Shown here one piece after another: positions 1 through 11,101 of a DNA stretch of 64,000 nt; the first letter of the stretch is position 1, and the number at the start of each line of letters is the position of its first letter. The stretch lies in the NCBI RefSeq assembly GCF_958450345.1, contig NC_088780.1, positions 27,613,667 through 27,677,666 of the forward strand, read 5' to 3'. The DNA comes from Calliphora vicina. Lineage: Eukaryota; Arthropoda; Insecta; Diptera; Calliphoridae. Position numbers and translations under genes: made by a program. The notes under the pieces were generated by a model. It had not been told where the DNA came from and searched no databases. It saw only the letters and a list, made by a program, of their open reading frames with translations.

Positions 1-65
1 AATTTCCTTGATCTGAGTTCTGCGAAATATAAAATTTTCATATTTTCAGGGAATGCAAACTGTCG
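1..65 (+). pseudogene. LINE reverse transcriptase relic, upstream piece
   Basis: Reads in one frame (residues ...FSGNANCRL...) directly into the piece starting at 970 once the element at 66-969 and one copy of TGTCG are disregarded. The combined reading resembles the region just before the K-x-LGF-x-ID motif in the C-terminal part of non-LTR reverse transcriptases. It is too short to call alone; the support is continuity across the insertion. Confidence 0.45.
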
Positions 66-969
66 CACAGTGGTATGAGAAAAAAAAGAGGGAAATAAAT
101 CTGTAACTTCTAAACCCTTAGTCCGATTTGAATGAAATTTCACAAATTGAAATAAAATGTTTATTTATGAATATTTTTTAATGAACTTTTACACTTATAT
201 AGATTTTTTTTATTAAAAATGGAAAAATGAAATCAAATTTTGAAATTTTTAATCAGGAATCCTGCAATTCCCAAAAGAGTATTGAAAAATTCCAAAAATG
301 GTAAATTTTTGTTTTTTGGCTATAATATCCATACCAGGGGCGGGGTTATCGGAACCCTTTACAAGTTAATTAAGAACATATTGGGCCAACTAAAATGGGT
401 TACCATATTTTGATATCGATTATGCGATTTGAGAATAGCGAAAAATCGGCTTTTTTAATTTTTTTATATTCAAATGCATGTAACTTGCATGGACTCAGTC
501 ATGATTTTTAAACAATTCTTCCTCTATTTGATATATAAATCTGTTGTTAATCCTATAAAAGAAAAATGAAGAAAATCGGGAAATATTTGGAACCGCGGCC
601 ATCAAAAAACTGGAGCAGGTTGGGTAAAAATTTTGAAAATTTAATTTTCAAATGCGAATATTTCATAAGCTTAAGATATAATTGACAGCTACGAGCAGTT
701 TTTATATGATGCTCGATGAGGAAATTCTATATATGTAATTTTTTTGAAATCGGAACACAACCGAAGAAATAGGATAATTTTTAAAATTGACCATACCCGA
801 GGTGTCCTAATTTGGGGACCACTGGACCAGCTGCTGGTGGGCTCATGAGGTCCAGATTCAAAACTTAAACTCGACAACACTTCCCCTTTGCGCGTTTGAA
901 ATTGCATTCAAATCGGACTAATGGTTATAAGTTACAGATTTGTTTCCCTTTTTTACTCATACCACTGTG
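66..969. mobile_element. Transib-like non-autonomous element, TSD TGTCG
   Basis: Begins CACAGTGGTATGAG and ends with its reverse complement CTCATACCACTGTG. The inverted termini stay similar for about 75 bp. It is flanked by an exact 5-bp direct repeat TGTCG (61-65 and 970-974). RSS-like CAC(A/T)(A/G)TG termini plus a 5-bp GC-containing duplication are known hallmarks of the Transib superfamily. No transposase is visible inside; the short ORFs are not recognisable. The insertion splits a LINE reverse-transcriptase relic. A diverged inverted relative lies at 1498-2470. The superfamily call is inference from ends and duplication only. Confidence 0.75.
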
Positions 970-1300
970 TGTCGTCTAAATATATTCCTAAATAGTGTAA
1001 GTATTGAGCCTTTGAATACATACAAATCACTTGGCTTCCATATTGACAATCAATTTAATTTTGCTCACCTTATTAATTCAGTTATTTCAAAAGTATCATG
1101 GGCATACGATGGTTATATAATATGAGTGGCAAATAGCAAACTTGCAATGAGAAGACGGATAGAAGTTGCTTTAACTTCCCATATTTTCATATGGTCTAGA
1201 GATCTATGGCTGCACTCTCGTGATTACTTAGCTGTACTTTAATTATGTTTGAACAGAGTGATTAGATATGATTTTTGTTTCAAAATGGGACAACATATCG
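970..1300 (+). pseudogene. LINE (non-LTR) reverse transcriptase relic, C-terminal part
   Basis: The plus strand reads ...EPLNTYKSLGFHIDNQFNF..., then HLINSVISKVS, a stop, then residues like MRRRIEVALTSHIF and LNRVIRYDF. This order (Y-K-x-LG-x-x-ID, H-I-x-x-V-I-x-K, R-R-R-x-x-x-AL, N-R-V-I-R) matches the thumb/C-terminal region of jockey/CR1-like reverse transcriptases. In-frame stops and the insertion of 66-969 make it dead. It continues at 2723 after another insertion. Clade assignment is uncertain. Confidence 0.65.
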
Positions 1301-1497
1301 AGCCCTTAGCGCCAAATTATCTTAAGCGACATTTTTAATTTTTTTTTTTATTGCAGAAATTAATCTTTTATGGACTGACTGATTTTTGCGTTCTCAGAAT
1401 ATCAAAATTGTTAATAACTTCAAAAATATATGGGGTACGATTATAGCGTAAGTCAATATTTACATTTTACAGTAAACAAATTTTATCGTAAGCGACA

Positions 1498-2470
1498 CAC
1501 AGTGGTAGAGAAAAAAAAGAGGGAAATAAATATGTAGCTTCTATATGGTTAGATTGGTTTGAATAAAATTTCACATGCGCAAAGAAGAAGTGTTGTCGAC
1601 TTTAAGATTTGAACGTGGACCTCATTGCCCCCGAAGTGGGCTATGTTACATTTTTAAAACGATATTATTTCTTGGTTTGAGTTCCGATTTCCAAAATATT
1701 AAACATATAGAATCTTCTCATCGAGCACTACAATAAACTATCAATTATCTCTTATAGCTTAGGAGATATTCACATTTGAAAATTAAATTTTCAACATTTT
1801 TACCCTCCCTACTCCAGTTTTTTGATAACAGCGTATCTAAATATTTCCCGATTTTCTCCAGTTTTCCTTTATTGGACTAACAACACATGTATGTGTCAAA
1901 TATCAAAAGAATTGTTTAAAAATAATTACTAAGTCCAAAGTTATATGCATTTGAATTAAAAAATTTTAAAAATACGATTTTTCGGTAAGAACTTTTTTTC
2001 TTTTTAAGTTATCGCAAAAAATTTCTAAGAGGATTTTTTACTTTCTAAAAGCTAAGTTTTCATAAAATATTCTAAAGGAAATTTCAAAATTGTTGTTACC
2101 GTCCCCTCGGTAAAGGGCGTTTATTTATGTAAAATAAAAATTTAGAGCAAAAATTCTCAAATCGCATATTTGATATCAAAATTTAGTAACCGATTTTAGG
2201 TTGCTCAATATGTTTCTAATTACTTTGTAAAGGGTTCCGATAACCCCGACCCTGTTATGGATATTATAGCTAAAAAACGAAAAAATCCCATTTTTGGGTT
2301 TTTTCAAGACTTTTTTGGGAATTGCGGAATACTTGATAACAAATTTAAAAATTTGTTTTTATTTTTCCATTTTAAATAGAAAAATCTACATAACTGCGAA
2401 ACTTCATTAAAAACTATTTATAAATAAAAACTTAATTTCAATTCGAAAAATTTGTATCTATGCAAAAATT
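1498..2470 (-). mobile_element. Transib-like fragment related to the element at 66-969
   Basis: Starts CACAGTGGTAGAG. It then follows, in reverse order, blocks of the 66-969 element: the GTGTTGTCGA block, the CAGTTTTTTGAT block, the AAAGGGTTCCGATAACCCC block and the GGAATTGCGGAAT block. The distal CACTGTG end is missing, so only one end is preserved. No coding capacity seen. Orientation is opposite to 66-969, and the sequence is considerably diverged. Confidence 0.6.
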
Positions 2471-2561
2471 CAATTAAAAAACATTTTTTGTCATATTTTT
2501 CAATAAAGTATTCCATGAATTTTTAATTGTCAAAAGTTATAAATATTTTTGAAAAATTGAC

Positions 2562-2633
2562 AAATAGCTTGTACGAAATTATATTATATCGCATCATAAA
2601 TAGCTTGTACGAAATTATATTATATCGCATCAT
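2562..2633. repeat. Perfect 36-bp tandem duplication
   Basis: The unit beginning AAATAGCTTGTACGAAATTA and ending CGCATCAT occurs twice, head to tail, without a mismatch (2562-2597 and 2598-2633). Perfect identity in otherwise decayed DNA suggests a recent duplication, or an assembly artefact. Confidence 0.9.
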
Positions 2634-2722
2634 AACATTTTTAATTTTATGTATAAATTTCAAAATAATCGAAAAAAAAAAATTTGTGTTTTGTCGCTTA
2701 CGATAATTTGGCGCTAAGGCGC

Positions 2723-2900
2723 TATTAGAATGGAATTGTTAGGCTATGCCTACGAAGATTACTTATGGTCCCGCACTGATCATATTGTCTTTTAAAATCA
2801 TGAAGAGCAATTGCTCCTTCAATAAGACAGTCTACTCAATGCATTCTGCTCTTATTATGCACAGTTATTTCGTTATGAAAGTCGAAATGAGCTCTAAAAA
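2723..2900 (+). pseudogene. LINE reverse transcriptase relic, downstream piece
   Basis: Reads RMELLGYAYEDYLWSRTDHI and, in a shifted frame, FKIMKSNCSFNK. This resembles the stretch (LLG-x-x-F-x-D-Y, then Y-K-I-x-K) that follows the N-R-V-I-R-Y segment in jockey/CR1-like reverse transcriptases. It is therefore probably the continuation of 970-1300 beyond the inserted element. Frameshifted and stop-containing. Confidence 0.45.
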
Positions 2901-3169
2901 GAACATAAAATAAAAATAAAATAATAGTAGAAAAACGTTTTTAAAAGGAGCTTTTATTCGAAAAAACAAGAAAATAAACTTTGATTTGTATGGATCCGTG
3001 GCAGTTTCTGCAAAATATCTGGATACTATCGCAAAGAATTGGATCTTCAATACTGACAGTCTTTATCTAGAGTACTAATAGTGAACTCAGTATAAGCTCT
3101 AGTAAAGCTAACATCGTACTGTTAAAGAGGAAATATATGTAAGTTCTCCAATTTATCTTCACATCGCTC

Positions 3170-3288
3170 AAATGGAGCTTAACTTATCTGACAGAGAACA
3201 AAATCTCTGGGTATGATCCTGTATCCTGAAATGGAGCTTAATTTATCTGATAGAGAAAAAATCTCTGGCTAAGATCCTGGATTCCACA
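3170..3288. repeat. 59-bp imperfect tandem duplication
   Basis: AAATGGAGCTTAA followed by TTATCTGA and AATCTCTGG occurs at 3170 and again at 3229 with a few differences. No function is suggested. Confidence 0.75.
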
Positions 3289-3295
3289 ATAGAGA

Positions 3296-3905
3296 AGAAT
3301 CAAAATTTTGTTGGAAATAAATCTGGCATTTCTAAACCGTCCGATCGGGGTAAAATTTGACATGGGCGTAGACAAGGATCATTCGAGTTTAAGTTACTAA
3401 AATTAATCCTACAAATGCGACATGTAAAAAATGCTATATTTTTGAAGGAAGGAATTTTAGAGTAGCATATTTTTGAACATAATTGAGATATTGACTTTAT
3501 TTTTTTTTTTTTGTAAGACCAAAAATTAACTTATCTAAACAAAAAAATAGTTCGGAATAAATGTGGATCAAACTGTTCCTAATATTTCCAATCCTATTAA
3601 AATTATTATACAAATTTTAGTTTTAGAAACTCAATAATTATGTGATATGTATTAAAAACTTTATTTTTTAACAAAACTGAAATTTATCATTCTAAATAAA
3701 AAAGTGTAAAAAAAACATGTCAAGATGTCAAAGGGATTCCCGTAACTCATAAAAATTGGAGTGAAAATCCCAAAAATGGTATTTTTTAAAATGTTGCCCA
3801 TACGGTCCATATTTCCTTTGCGGCTGGGAAAATACTTCGGGGATAAATAGGGAACACATAAAGGTTTCCAAAGCAGCTTTCCGTTTTCTTATTTCAGCTT
3901 TCGGA
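3296..3905 (+). repeat. Diverged relative of the 66-969 element
   Basis: GGAAATAAATCTGGCATTTC, then TAAACC and TCCGAT, parallels the subterminal part of the element at 66. A later block (CCCAAAAATGGTA followed by CCCATACGGTCCAT) parallels 290-340. No terminal inverted repeat was found. The family link rests on these two blocks only. The remainder, and the stretch to 4240, is AT-rich with no recognised gene. Confidence 0.4.
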
Positions 3906-4249
3906 TTATAGAACATGTGTCCAAATGTTAGTAATTTTTATAAAAAAAATAGGTCAAATACCGAAAGACGTAGGGGCGAAATATTCGAAAAATATGAAAT
4001 GTTTTTTATACCACAATGTTCTTAAAGAAAGTTTTTTTTAAGAAAAAAAAAATAGTTTAGTCAAACATCAAAAATTTACTATTTTATGAATTTTTAAATT
4101 GAAAATCGTTTATTTTTGGATCCATAATTGATATTTATTTGAAATCTTTTGTATATCATTGGTAATTTAGTTTTAGGTACCCTAATTTGAGTCTCTGGAG
4201 CAATTGTAAGCCTCATTTTAATAGCTTAAACTGAAACACTCCTTGGCTA

Positions 4250-4705
4250 CAGCCATTTTTCGTGTTGATCGCAACTGGACAATGTTGGACATTGTTATCA
4301 TGAGAGTTCATTTGGGGTATTCACTCTGAGTTCAAAGACAAAGGTAGGTGTGAGTGTTGGCTTCTGTATTGCATGAACAGAAAGTGAGGAAACTTTTTAC
4401 TATCGAAACAGTGCAGTATTCTGCAGTCCATTTGTGGTCTTCATGGATGGTTTTAAGACAAAGGAGGATATGGACGGTGGGTTTTTGTATTGCACGAACT
4501 GAAATAGTTGAATTTTATGTACTTTCAAAGCAGTGTAGTGTTCTCTATATGGATCTATATTATGTCATTAAAAGGGCCATAAATTGGTTATGGTTTTATC
4601 GGATAAACGGGGTTGATATTCGAATCTATACTGTTAAGGAGATGGCGAGATTTTCCAAACTTACTGATAACCTGGGCCTCAGGATATATCAGGTAAACAT
4701 ATCGT
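4250..4705 (+). pseudogene. LINE RNase H domain relic with internal duplication
   Basis: Translation gives VFMDGFKTKEDMDGGFLYC, then CSVLYMDLYYVIKRAINWL, then DIRIYTVKEMARFSKLT. This follows the RNase H layout of non-LTR retrotransposons (V-x-TDGS-K-x-x-x-G-x-G, then CS-V-x-x-A-E-x-x-A-I-K-x-A-x-x-WL, then I-x-T-D-S). Catalytic-position residues are altered (E-in-AE becomes D-L-Y; the final DS is lost). The first block is present twice, about 125 bp apart (GACAAAGG followed by TTGTATTGC at 4336-4372 and 4459-4495), so the domain start was tandemly duplicated. Jockey/I/R1-like origin is inferred; whether it belonged to the LINE at 970 is unknown. Confidence 0.5.
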
Positions 4706-4709
4706 GAAT

Positions 4710-6160
4710 ATTCTGGATCTAGAAACGGAAATTGATCGACCTGTCGCTGTACTGCTTCTATGATGCAAGCGGATGATCCTGAATAGATTGCACGATTATG
4801 CATTGACAAGGTGGTCGTCTCTGTCGACTATACTGATATGATGAAAAGAATAATATGGCCAGAATATAATTGTTGTCGATCGATTGAATCTTCTTCTATT
4901 TAACAATAGACATCAGAAGGATAAATGCTATCGTTTGTGCAACTGAATGGTTAGGTTAATGAGTCAATTATGCATAATACAAAACAAATTTAGCCGCAAC
5001 GACAACATTCCCGAAATCATATTTAAATATTAATGCCATAAAATGCAATGTCCAACAGTCGGATTGCTAATTCAGCTCATATCCCGTATTTTTCCAAAAA
5101 AATTCTTATAGTTCTTACTAAAAGTCTTTCAAGTTTAACCTCCAACAAGCATCATGTAAACTCTGCCATTTTCGTATCTATTTATATATGAATTTATGTA
5201 TTAGAGTTTGTGTTGGCATGTATTCGAAATGTTAGATAATAAAATAAATAATTTCCTTAGATGTTTGTCAGATAAACTTTAATTATAGTTGGAATGCTGA
5301 TGAGAGAAGTTTTATGCAGCTCAATTTGTAATTAATCAACATGACAATCTCTTAAAAAAACACACACACAACATATAACTGGCTCATGAAAAGCTGTAAT
5401 ATTAAGGTCATTTATAAACGATTAATCGATTAAAGAGAGTCATTTATATAAATATTTAATAATAGGGTTGTTAGTATATTTTATTATGTGATATTTTGTT
5501 AATTGCTTAAGCAAGTATTAAATATGTAGTGAAAGTGGAAATTAAAGGAAATTGAAACAATTAAGGAATTATAGTCGAATTTAAAATTTGTACAATAATT
5601 CCAATAATAGTTGCTGTGGAAAATTTGAATTATTAAGATTGGCCCTTGAAGTTCTCGATCTATTGCAATTAGTTAAAGATATTAAGCTCTGTTGCAAGCA
5701 ATTCAGTTTATTTGTATATACCTCAAATAGTGGAGTACTATTGATAGCATTTAAATTTGGCAGTTAAACCAAATTGCTTGCAATTTCCAGCAAACTATAT
5801 TAAGTTCTTATAAGTCGTCTTAAAATTCTACTACAATCTTACCAATTTTTCATCAGATATTTGGTTGTGCTGAACATTTTGTACCTAGCAATTTTCCACT
5901 TATTTAATATTAAAAAAAAAAATATTGTTCAATGGGAAAAATGTTTCTATAAAAATCTCATAAAAGTACTACTTACAATTTTCCAACCAAATAAAATGCA
6001 CACACTTACACTCATAAAGGCAACATTTTAATGTGTGTTTAAGTTTGTAAGTGGTCTACTGTGTGGGACAAATATAAACGAAATTTAATTCTATAACGAA
6101 AATAATGAGCAATTGTGTAGATAACTTGGAAGTGTAAAACACACTAGTCCTCCGGCGGGT
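4710..6160. other. AT-rich stretch, no gene recognised
   Basis: Only short ORFs and simple tracts such as CACACACACAACA near 5361. I see no domain, RNA gene or terminal repeat. Confidence 0.6.
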
Positions 6161-6167
6161 GAGAAGG

Positions 6168-6465
6168 TCCCTGGGGACCATCAAACTCCTTGATGGTCCA
6201 TGGGAAGTATACCCCCCACATGTATATTCCAAGGAAATTTTATCTAGAATCGTTTAAAAAAATCAAAGCGATCCAACCAATAGTTTAGTTTATATTGAGA
6301 ATTGATGTATAGTTCCCTGGGGACCTTTTTCATTTTCAAACTGAAAGTATGGTCCATGGGAAGTATACCCGCCCCCCACATGTATTCCAGGAAATTTTAT
6401 CTAGAATCGTTTAAAAAAAATCAAAGCGATCCGACTAATAGTTTAGTTTATATTGAGATTGAAAA
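6168..6465. repeat. Imperfect tandem duplication of about 145 bp
   Basis: Two head-to-tail units each contain TCCCTGGGGACC, GGTCCATGGGAAGTATACCC, CCCCCACATGTAT, TTTTATCTAGAATCGTTTAA and AAAGCGATCC. They start near 6168 and 6313. The block is more GC-rich than its surroundings. I cannot place it in a known transposon family. Confidence 0.8.
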
Positions 6466-6989
6466 GGAGATTTAATGGGAACGTACTGAAATTTCAACAA
6501 TAGTTTTTTATGCTTTTTTCATATAAAACTCATAAAAAAATTAATAATTTTATATATAAAAAAAATATTTTTACTAACATTCATTATACATGTACATATA
6601 TTAAGTAAATAATAATAAATCAAAACAAAAAAATTTTTTAAAAAATGCGTTTTCATATAAAATTCCCTAAAGCTCCCGTGGACCTTGTACTTCGTATAAG
6701 GATGACGTAATTGAAAACACAAAAAATAACAAAAATGTGTTTTCAATTACGAAAATTATCTATTTAATAATTTTTGTATTTAAATTTCAACCAATAACGA
6801 AAATTTTATATTCAATTGTCAAAATTATCAAATTCAAAACTCAAAATTCAATAGAAAACATCACAAAATTTTGTTTTTGAGCACATGAATACTTGATTCA
6901 ATTATGAAATAATTGAAACCACTTCAATATGTGATATATATTTGAATTAAAACGGTTTAAGAAGTAGTTTTTTTATGTTTTGTTTAAAC

Positions 6990-7052
6990 AGAGGTAAATG
7001 AAGTATTTATAAAAACTTTAATGGGAGGATTTCCTGAAATAGTGTATGAATA
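6990..7052 (+). pseudogene. Tc1-like transposase relic, last residues
   Basis: Reads EVNEVFIKTLMGGFPEI, which closely parallels VTESSIKTLMEGFPEKV at the end of the Tc1-like relic at 37140-37765. Only this C-terminal scrap is recognisable. The call rests on similarity within the window. Confidence 0.45.
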
Positions 7053-7564
7053 CCGAGTAATATGCTAATATTTTAATATGTAATAAATTTTTACATTATT
7101 TGAATGAATTTACATATTTTTGAGAATTTTTATATTTAAGTGTTATTTAACTTAAATGTTGTAATCTTCTCTAAATATGAATATCCTTAGAAGTTGTAAT
7201 ATTAGGCACACTAAAAATTCCTTTAAGAATATATGCAGCCCAATTGTGAAAAAAAAAATTCCTCGGGAATTTTTCGGGTAATTTTTTTTTTCATAATTAT
7301 TCTGATAATTCCAGTTTGATTCATTATTAATGATCAAATTGATCTGCTGTGCCTAAAATATTGTAGTTAAGTGTCAAAACTACGTTTATTTCAACCGTAA
7401 TGCTTCTTTGCCAACTAACCCGAAAAAATTTTGAATTTTTTGAAAGGTTTTCCTTGAAGAACTTTTTAGTCGCTTTGTAGGATGCGTATGGGATATCTAT
7501 CAAAATAAATATTTTGTAACTCAAGACATACAATTTAATTTTTTTTTAATTTTTTTTTAAATGG

Positions 7565-9060
7565 GCCCTTTTTATACCCTTCATGAGTGGCAATTTGACA
7601 ATCCGTTTGTAATTACTACATTTTTCATTTTCGACCCTACAAAGTATATGTATATATTCTTAATCGCTATAGATAGCCAAGTCGATATAGCCATGTCCGT
7701 CTGTATGTTGAAATCAACTTTCCGTATCGGGAATTATTCCGGCTCGGTTGCTATTTACAATCAACAAAATCGGCCCACATGGCTGAGATGGCCTATTTTT
7801 GATCTATATCTGGATTACTAAGTCATTAATATAGACAATATGGATATCTGATGATAGATACTTAAAAGTCCATTCCAACGATGTATATAAGGCTATAGTA
7901 AGTTGGGCCTCTAATGGGTCAAAATCTGAAAAAATATTTTTTAACCCGAATTTTTTATTCATCAAACATTTTTTTTGTCACAAATTCTTTTTCCAAAAAA
8001 AAAAAAATTGAAAAATCTTTTTCATAAAAGTTGTATATTTTAAATTACAAAATATGTTGATATCCCACTCGGGACCATAAACCTTTTACTTTTGCAAAAA
8101 AAAGTCAAAAATTGTATGTCTTGAATTACAAAACATTTATTTTGCATATACAGTGGTGGCCAGGAATTTAAGACAAAAATTGTTTGCTAAATTCCACGTG
8201 ATTGTCAATTATTTTTTCAAATATTTCCACAAATATGTATGCATGAGGACTGTTTTAACACAAAAGTGTGTTTTATTCGACTGTGTCAATTCATACATAT
8301 TCACCACGAACACATAACATTTTTTTACAACTTGACCAAAAAATTTTTTTTTTAAATAAACGTATTTTCTCACATTTATATCATTATAATTTTATTATTA
8401 TAAAATATTCGGACCAAATTTTGTATTTTTAGTTCCTTTAGTTTCGGTCATATCATGTTATTAACAGCGGATGTTCGCTGAGGTGGGTCAACGTATTTCC
8501 ACATATCTTTGTTCGGAAATGTTTTACCGATTTTTCCAAACATTTTTCAGAAACTAGAAACATTAATAATAAATTTCATACCCTTAGAGGTCCTTTTATT
8601 TTGGCTCTATCGCACTTAAAATTCAGTTGATGAAAAAAATTCAAGTATTTGTCTTAAATTGGTGGCCACCACTGTATATCCAACTCCCATCTCACTAAAT
8701 GACCAAATAGGTCTTCAAGCAAAATATATAAGCTCTCTTTTGAGATAAAAGGACCCATTTTGAAAAAAGTCAAAAAAGTTTTTGATTTCGAAAAAAAATG
8801 TCAACCATTTTTTTTCGGAAAAATCTTAGAAATAGCTATCTAAACTATTTGGGACATATTTTGAGAAAAAACACCTGCTTGGCCAAAATGTCAAATTTTG
8901 TCCCCCTCTAACTCAGAGAGTTCTCGACCGATCTTGTTGAAAAATTGTGTCTGACTTACTATCCAATAGAACTAACCTTTCCATCCCGATCGGAAGACAT
9001 CGATTTCAAAAGTTGGTTCACTTGACATGAAATTTCCCAGATCAGTTTATAATTACACAG
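7565..9060 (-). repeat. mini-me/DINE-1-like repeat, family M1, interrupted
   Basis: TATACCCTTCATGAGTGGCA leads into CGATATAGCCATGTCCGTCTG, then long A/T-rich spacers and CATCGATTTCAAAAGTTGG near 8999. Blocks are shared with 55202-56515 (opposite orientation), 59998-60664 and 48180-48930. Paired TATACCCTTC / ACAAGTAAG ends and a GTCC/GTCT microsatellite are known of Drosophila mini-me-type short interspersed elements. The family name is by analogy. The Tc1-like MITE at 8151-8674 is inserted in it. Confidence 0.5.
8151..8674. mobile_element. Tc1-like MITE flanked by TA
   Basis: Ends CAGTGGTGGCCA(G)GAATTTAAGACAAA and its reverse complement; inverted similarity extends over about 27 bp. It is flanked by TA on both sides (8149-8150 and 8675-8676). 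Tc1 elements are known to start CAGTGCTGGCCA and to duplicate TA, so a non-autonomous Tc1-type element is likely. Comparison with the related uninterrupted copy near 48288 (AAAACATTTATTTCGATAGA) confirms insertion into an older repeat. No transposase inside. Confidence 0.75.
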
Positions 9061-9463
9061 AGAAAACATATTCGTGATCACAACCGAATTTGTCGCCAAT
9101 CGAATTTTGTCGGTTGCACCTACTATCATATAATTCGATTGAGAGAATAGTATATATGGTACCAACATTATTCAATTGCTGAATAAATGATACACACAAC
9201 TGCTAAAAATAAAACAATTCGATTTTGAAGACTGAATTTATCAGTACTGGTACCTAAAAATAACAAATATTTGTATATGAAATAATTAAAGTCTAATATG
9301 TATAATTTTTTTCCAATTTATTTGCAAAGTCAAAGATGTTTACAGTTTACAATGTATGTATGTAATATACAAAAACAATATGTGATCTTCACGCTTTTCT
9401 TGTCTACATTTATTCTGGTAAGGATTTGTAAACGGCAACTTGACTGAAGTTATTGGCCTTCTA
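9061..9463. other. AT-rich stretch without recognised gene
   Basis: Contains AATTCGATT-type motifs that recur around 11510-11690, on either side of the piggyBac insertion. They may be the two halves of one older repeat. No coding signal was seen. Confidence 0.4.
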
Positions 9464-9467
9464 TTAA

Positions 9468-11101
9468 CCCTGCTGTTAGGTTTTGACCATTTTGGTCAAA
9501 TTTTTTTTTATTTTTCATATAAATTTGCAATGGCTTATCGTATCAACTTAAAACGTCTGCTCAGGTATTATTTTTCTATTTTAATGATTTTAGTTAGTTT
9601 TTAGCTATATAGGATAACATAGAACAGAAACAAATTAAAATTTACAAATCTTAGGTTATGGACCATTTTGGTCCATGCAATATATTTTATTCTTTATATG
9701 AGTAAAAGTAAGAAAAAACAATTATGGCTTATTGTTATTTTCGAAGCAAGATGAAAAAATTGTTTTTCGATTCGATTTGCATACAAATATGTTGGATATA
9801 ATGCATTTGGCATTATATTTGAACTTACATCAATTGCAAATTCCCCATTTTCTAGTAGCTGAAATTTTTATATCAACTCTTGTAGATGGTACACTATTTG
9901 ATGGCGAAGCTTTTTGTTGAGTCAATAGCTCTGCTGCAAATGGATTTTTAGGTTTGACTGTCCATTTCAAAACGTATTCTTCTGATAGGCACATAGCTAA
10001 CTGGCGTAAAAACTCGGATGTATCATCTATATTTGAAAATACATCATTTTACCATCTATTTAGTGTTGTAGTAACTAATCGTTTGATCAGCAGTATCAAC
10101 GCCTCCTAAGATAGATAAAGGAAACTTTGTACAGTTATAATAAGAAACGATTGCAGGTATCTTGTTATGATTATTGATGGAGCTCATCAATATAGTTCCT
10201 TTAGTTTTATGGCCGATATATATAGCAAACAAGTGCTGCGATTTCACTAAAAGCAAATGCGGATGTATATAAAGGAACTTTTTTGGACATAAACAATTTC
10301 GGTGGAAGTTTTGTTTTCCCGAAATGTTCCCATATATGTCCGTCTCCTTTGCATCTTACTCAAAAGATGAAGTTATCACATGTTATCAGGATGTTATAAA
10401 ACATTGAAAGAAGAGTTTCCCAATTGTCCCATAACTCAAACTTGTCACTACTTTTTTGTTGTCTTCTGTTGACAACATCATCCAAGCTGAGAGCACTTGT
10501 ATCAATATGCCAAAACTTGCATCAAACTAATCTTCGTTTTTGCCACTGCAATATAAAATTATTATGATAACCTAATTACGTATACACAAGAATTAGAACA
10601 CCAATAAATCTTTCCATTTACTTTCAAATTTAAGTCTACCACATTTATTCGTATTATCCATGATTATTTTCACACCACAAAGCGTTAAACCTGGTGGTAA
10701 TGATGTAATATTCTCCGCTGAAGCTCCAATGTGACGTGGTAAAGGAATCCATTGCATTTTGGTTTTCGCAATGTATAATGCATCTACAGCATAATCTGCT
10801 TCATTTTCTTCTTCATTTCACATTCATCAATATGACTTTCTTTCAATATTTTCATCTAATATGGACGAAAATGAAATATCTGAATTAATTTCATTTAGAA
10901 TTTCGGCAATATCACTGATAATATTTCGTCAATTTTCCATTTTTTTTAATTTTTTTTATAAAAATTTATATATTCACTTTTATAAATATTTAAAATGTCT
11001 GGTCAAAGAGTTTTATGTAAATTTTTTTATGAAAAATACAAAGAGGACCAAAATGGTCCCTTACCTAAGATTCGTAAGTTTTTTTTAACCTAACAGCAGG
11101 G
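9468..11101 (-). mobile_element. piggyBac-like element, TTAA duplications
   Basis: The termini CCCTGCTGTTAGGTT and AACCTAACAGCAGGG are perfect inverted repeats. Each abuts TTAA (9464-9467 and 11102-11105), the known piggyBac target. CCC-starting ends also fit. Just inside both ends lie GACC/GGTC palindromes (TTTGACCATTTTGGTCAAA at 9482-9500, GGACCATTTTGGTCC near 9660, GGACCAAAATGGTCC near 11045). A degenerate transposase is read on the minus strand. The element appears close to full span but carries internal decay. Confidence 0.85.
9880..10800 (-). pseudogene. piggyBac transposase relic (DDE_Tnp_1_7 type)
   Basis: Minus-strand reading includes KIPAIVSYYNCTKFPLSILG followed by GVDTADQTISYYNTK. 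This corresponds to the conserved piggyBac segment with Y-N-x-T-K-x-GVD-x-x-D-Q-M near the third catalytic aspartate. Downstream in another frame are FLRQLAMCLSEEY and ATRKWGICN, as expected after the catalytic core. Upstream pieces (MQWIPLPRHIG near 10750) may be N-terminal. Several stops and frameshifts, and short total length against the usual roughly 550-600 residues, mean it is inactive. Confidence 0.7.

Larger units (their letters stand above)
1304..2719. mobile_element. Inverted-repeat element of unknown class, nested
   Basis: The left end CCTTAGCGCCAAATTATC (then T/G, TAAGCGACA) and the reverse complement of 2692-2719 match over about 28 bp with one difference. A further partial copy of the terminal motif (TATCGTAAGCGACA) occurs at 1484-1497, immediately before a CACAGTGG end. 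The element separates two parts of the same LINE relic, so it is an insertion. No clear target duplication was found, so the superfamily is unassigned. It contains a Transib-like fragment and a 36-bp tandem duplication. Confidence 0.55.

Noticed and set aside
4354..4707. 117-codon ORF as an intact gene
   Set aside because: Its reading corresponds to a decayed LINE RNase H domain with an internal duplication, so it was annotated as a pseudogene.
7197..7364. Possible MITE with TTAGGCACA ends
   Set aside because: Only about 9-12 bp pair and no target duplication is evident.
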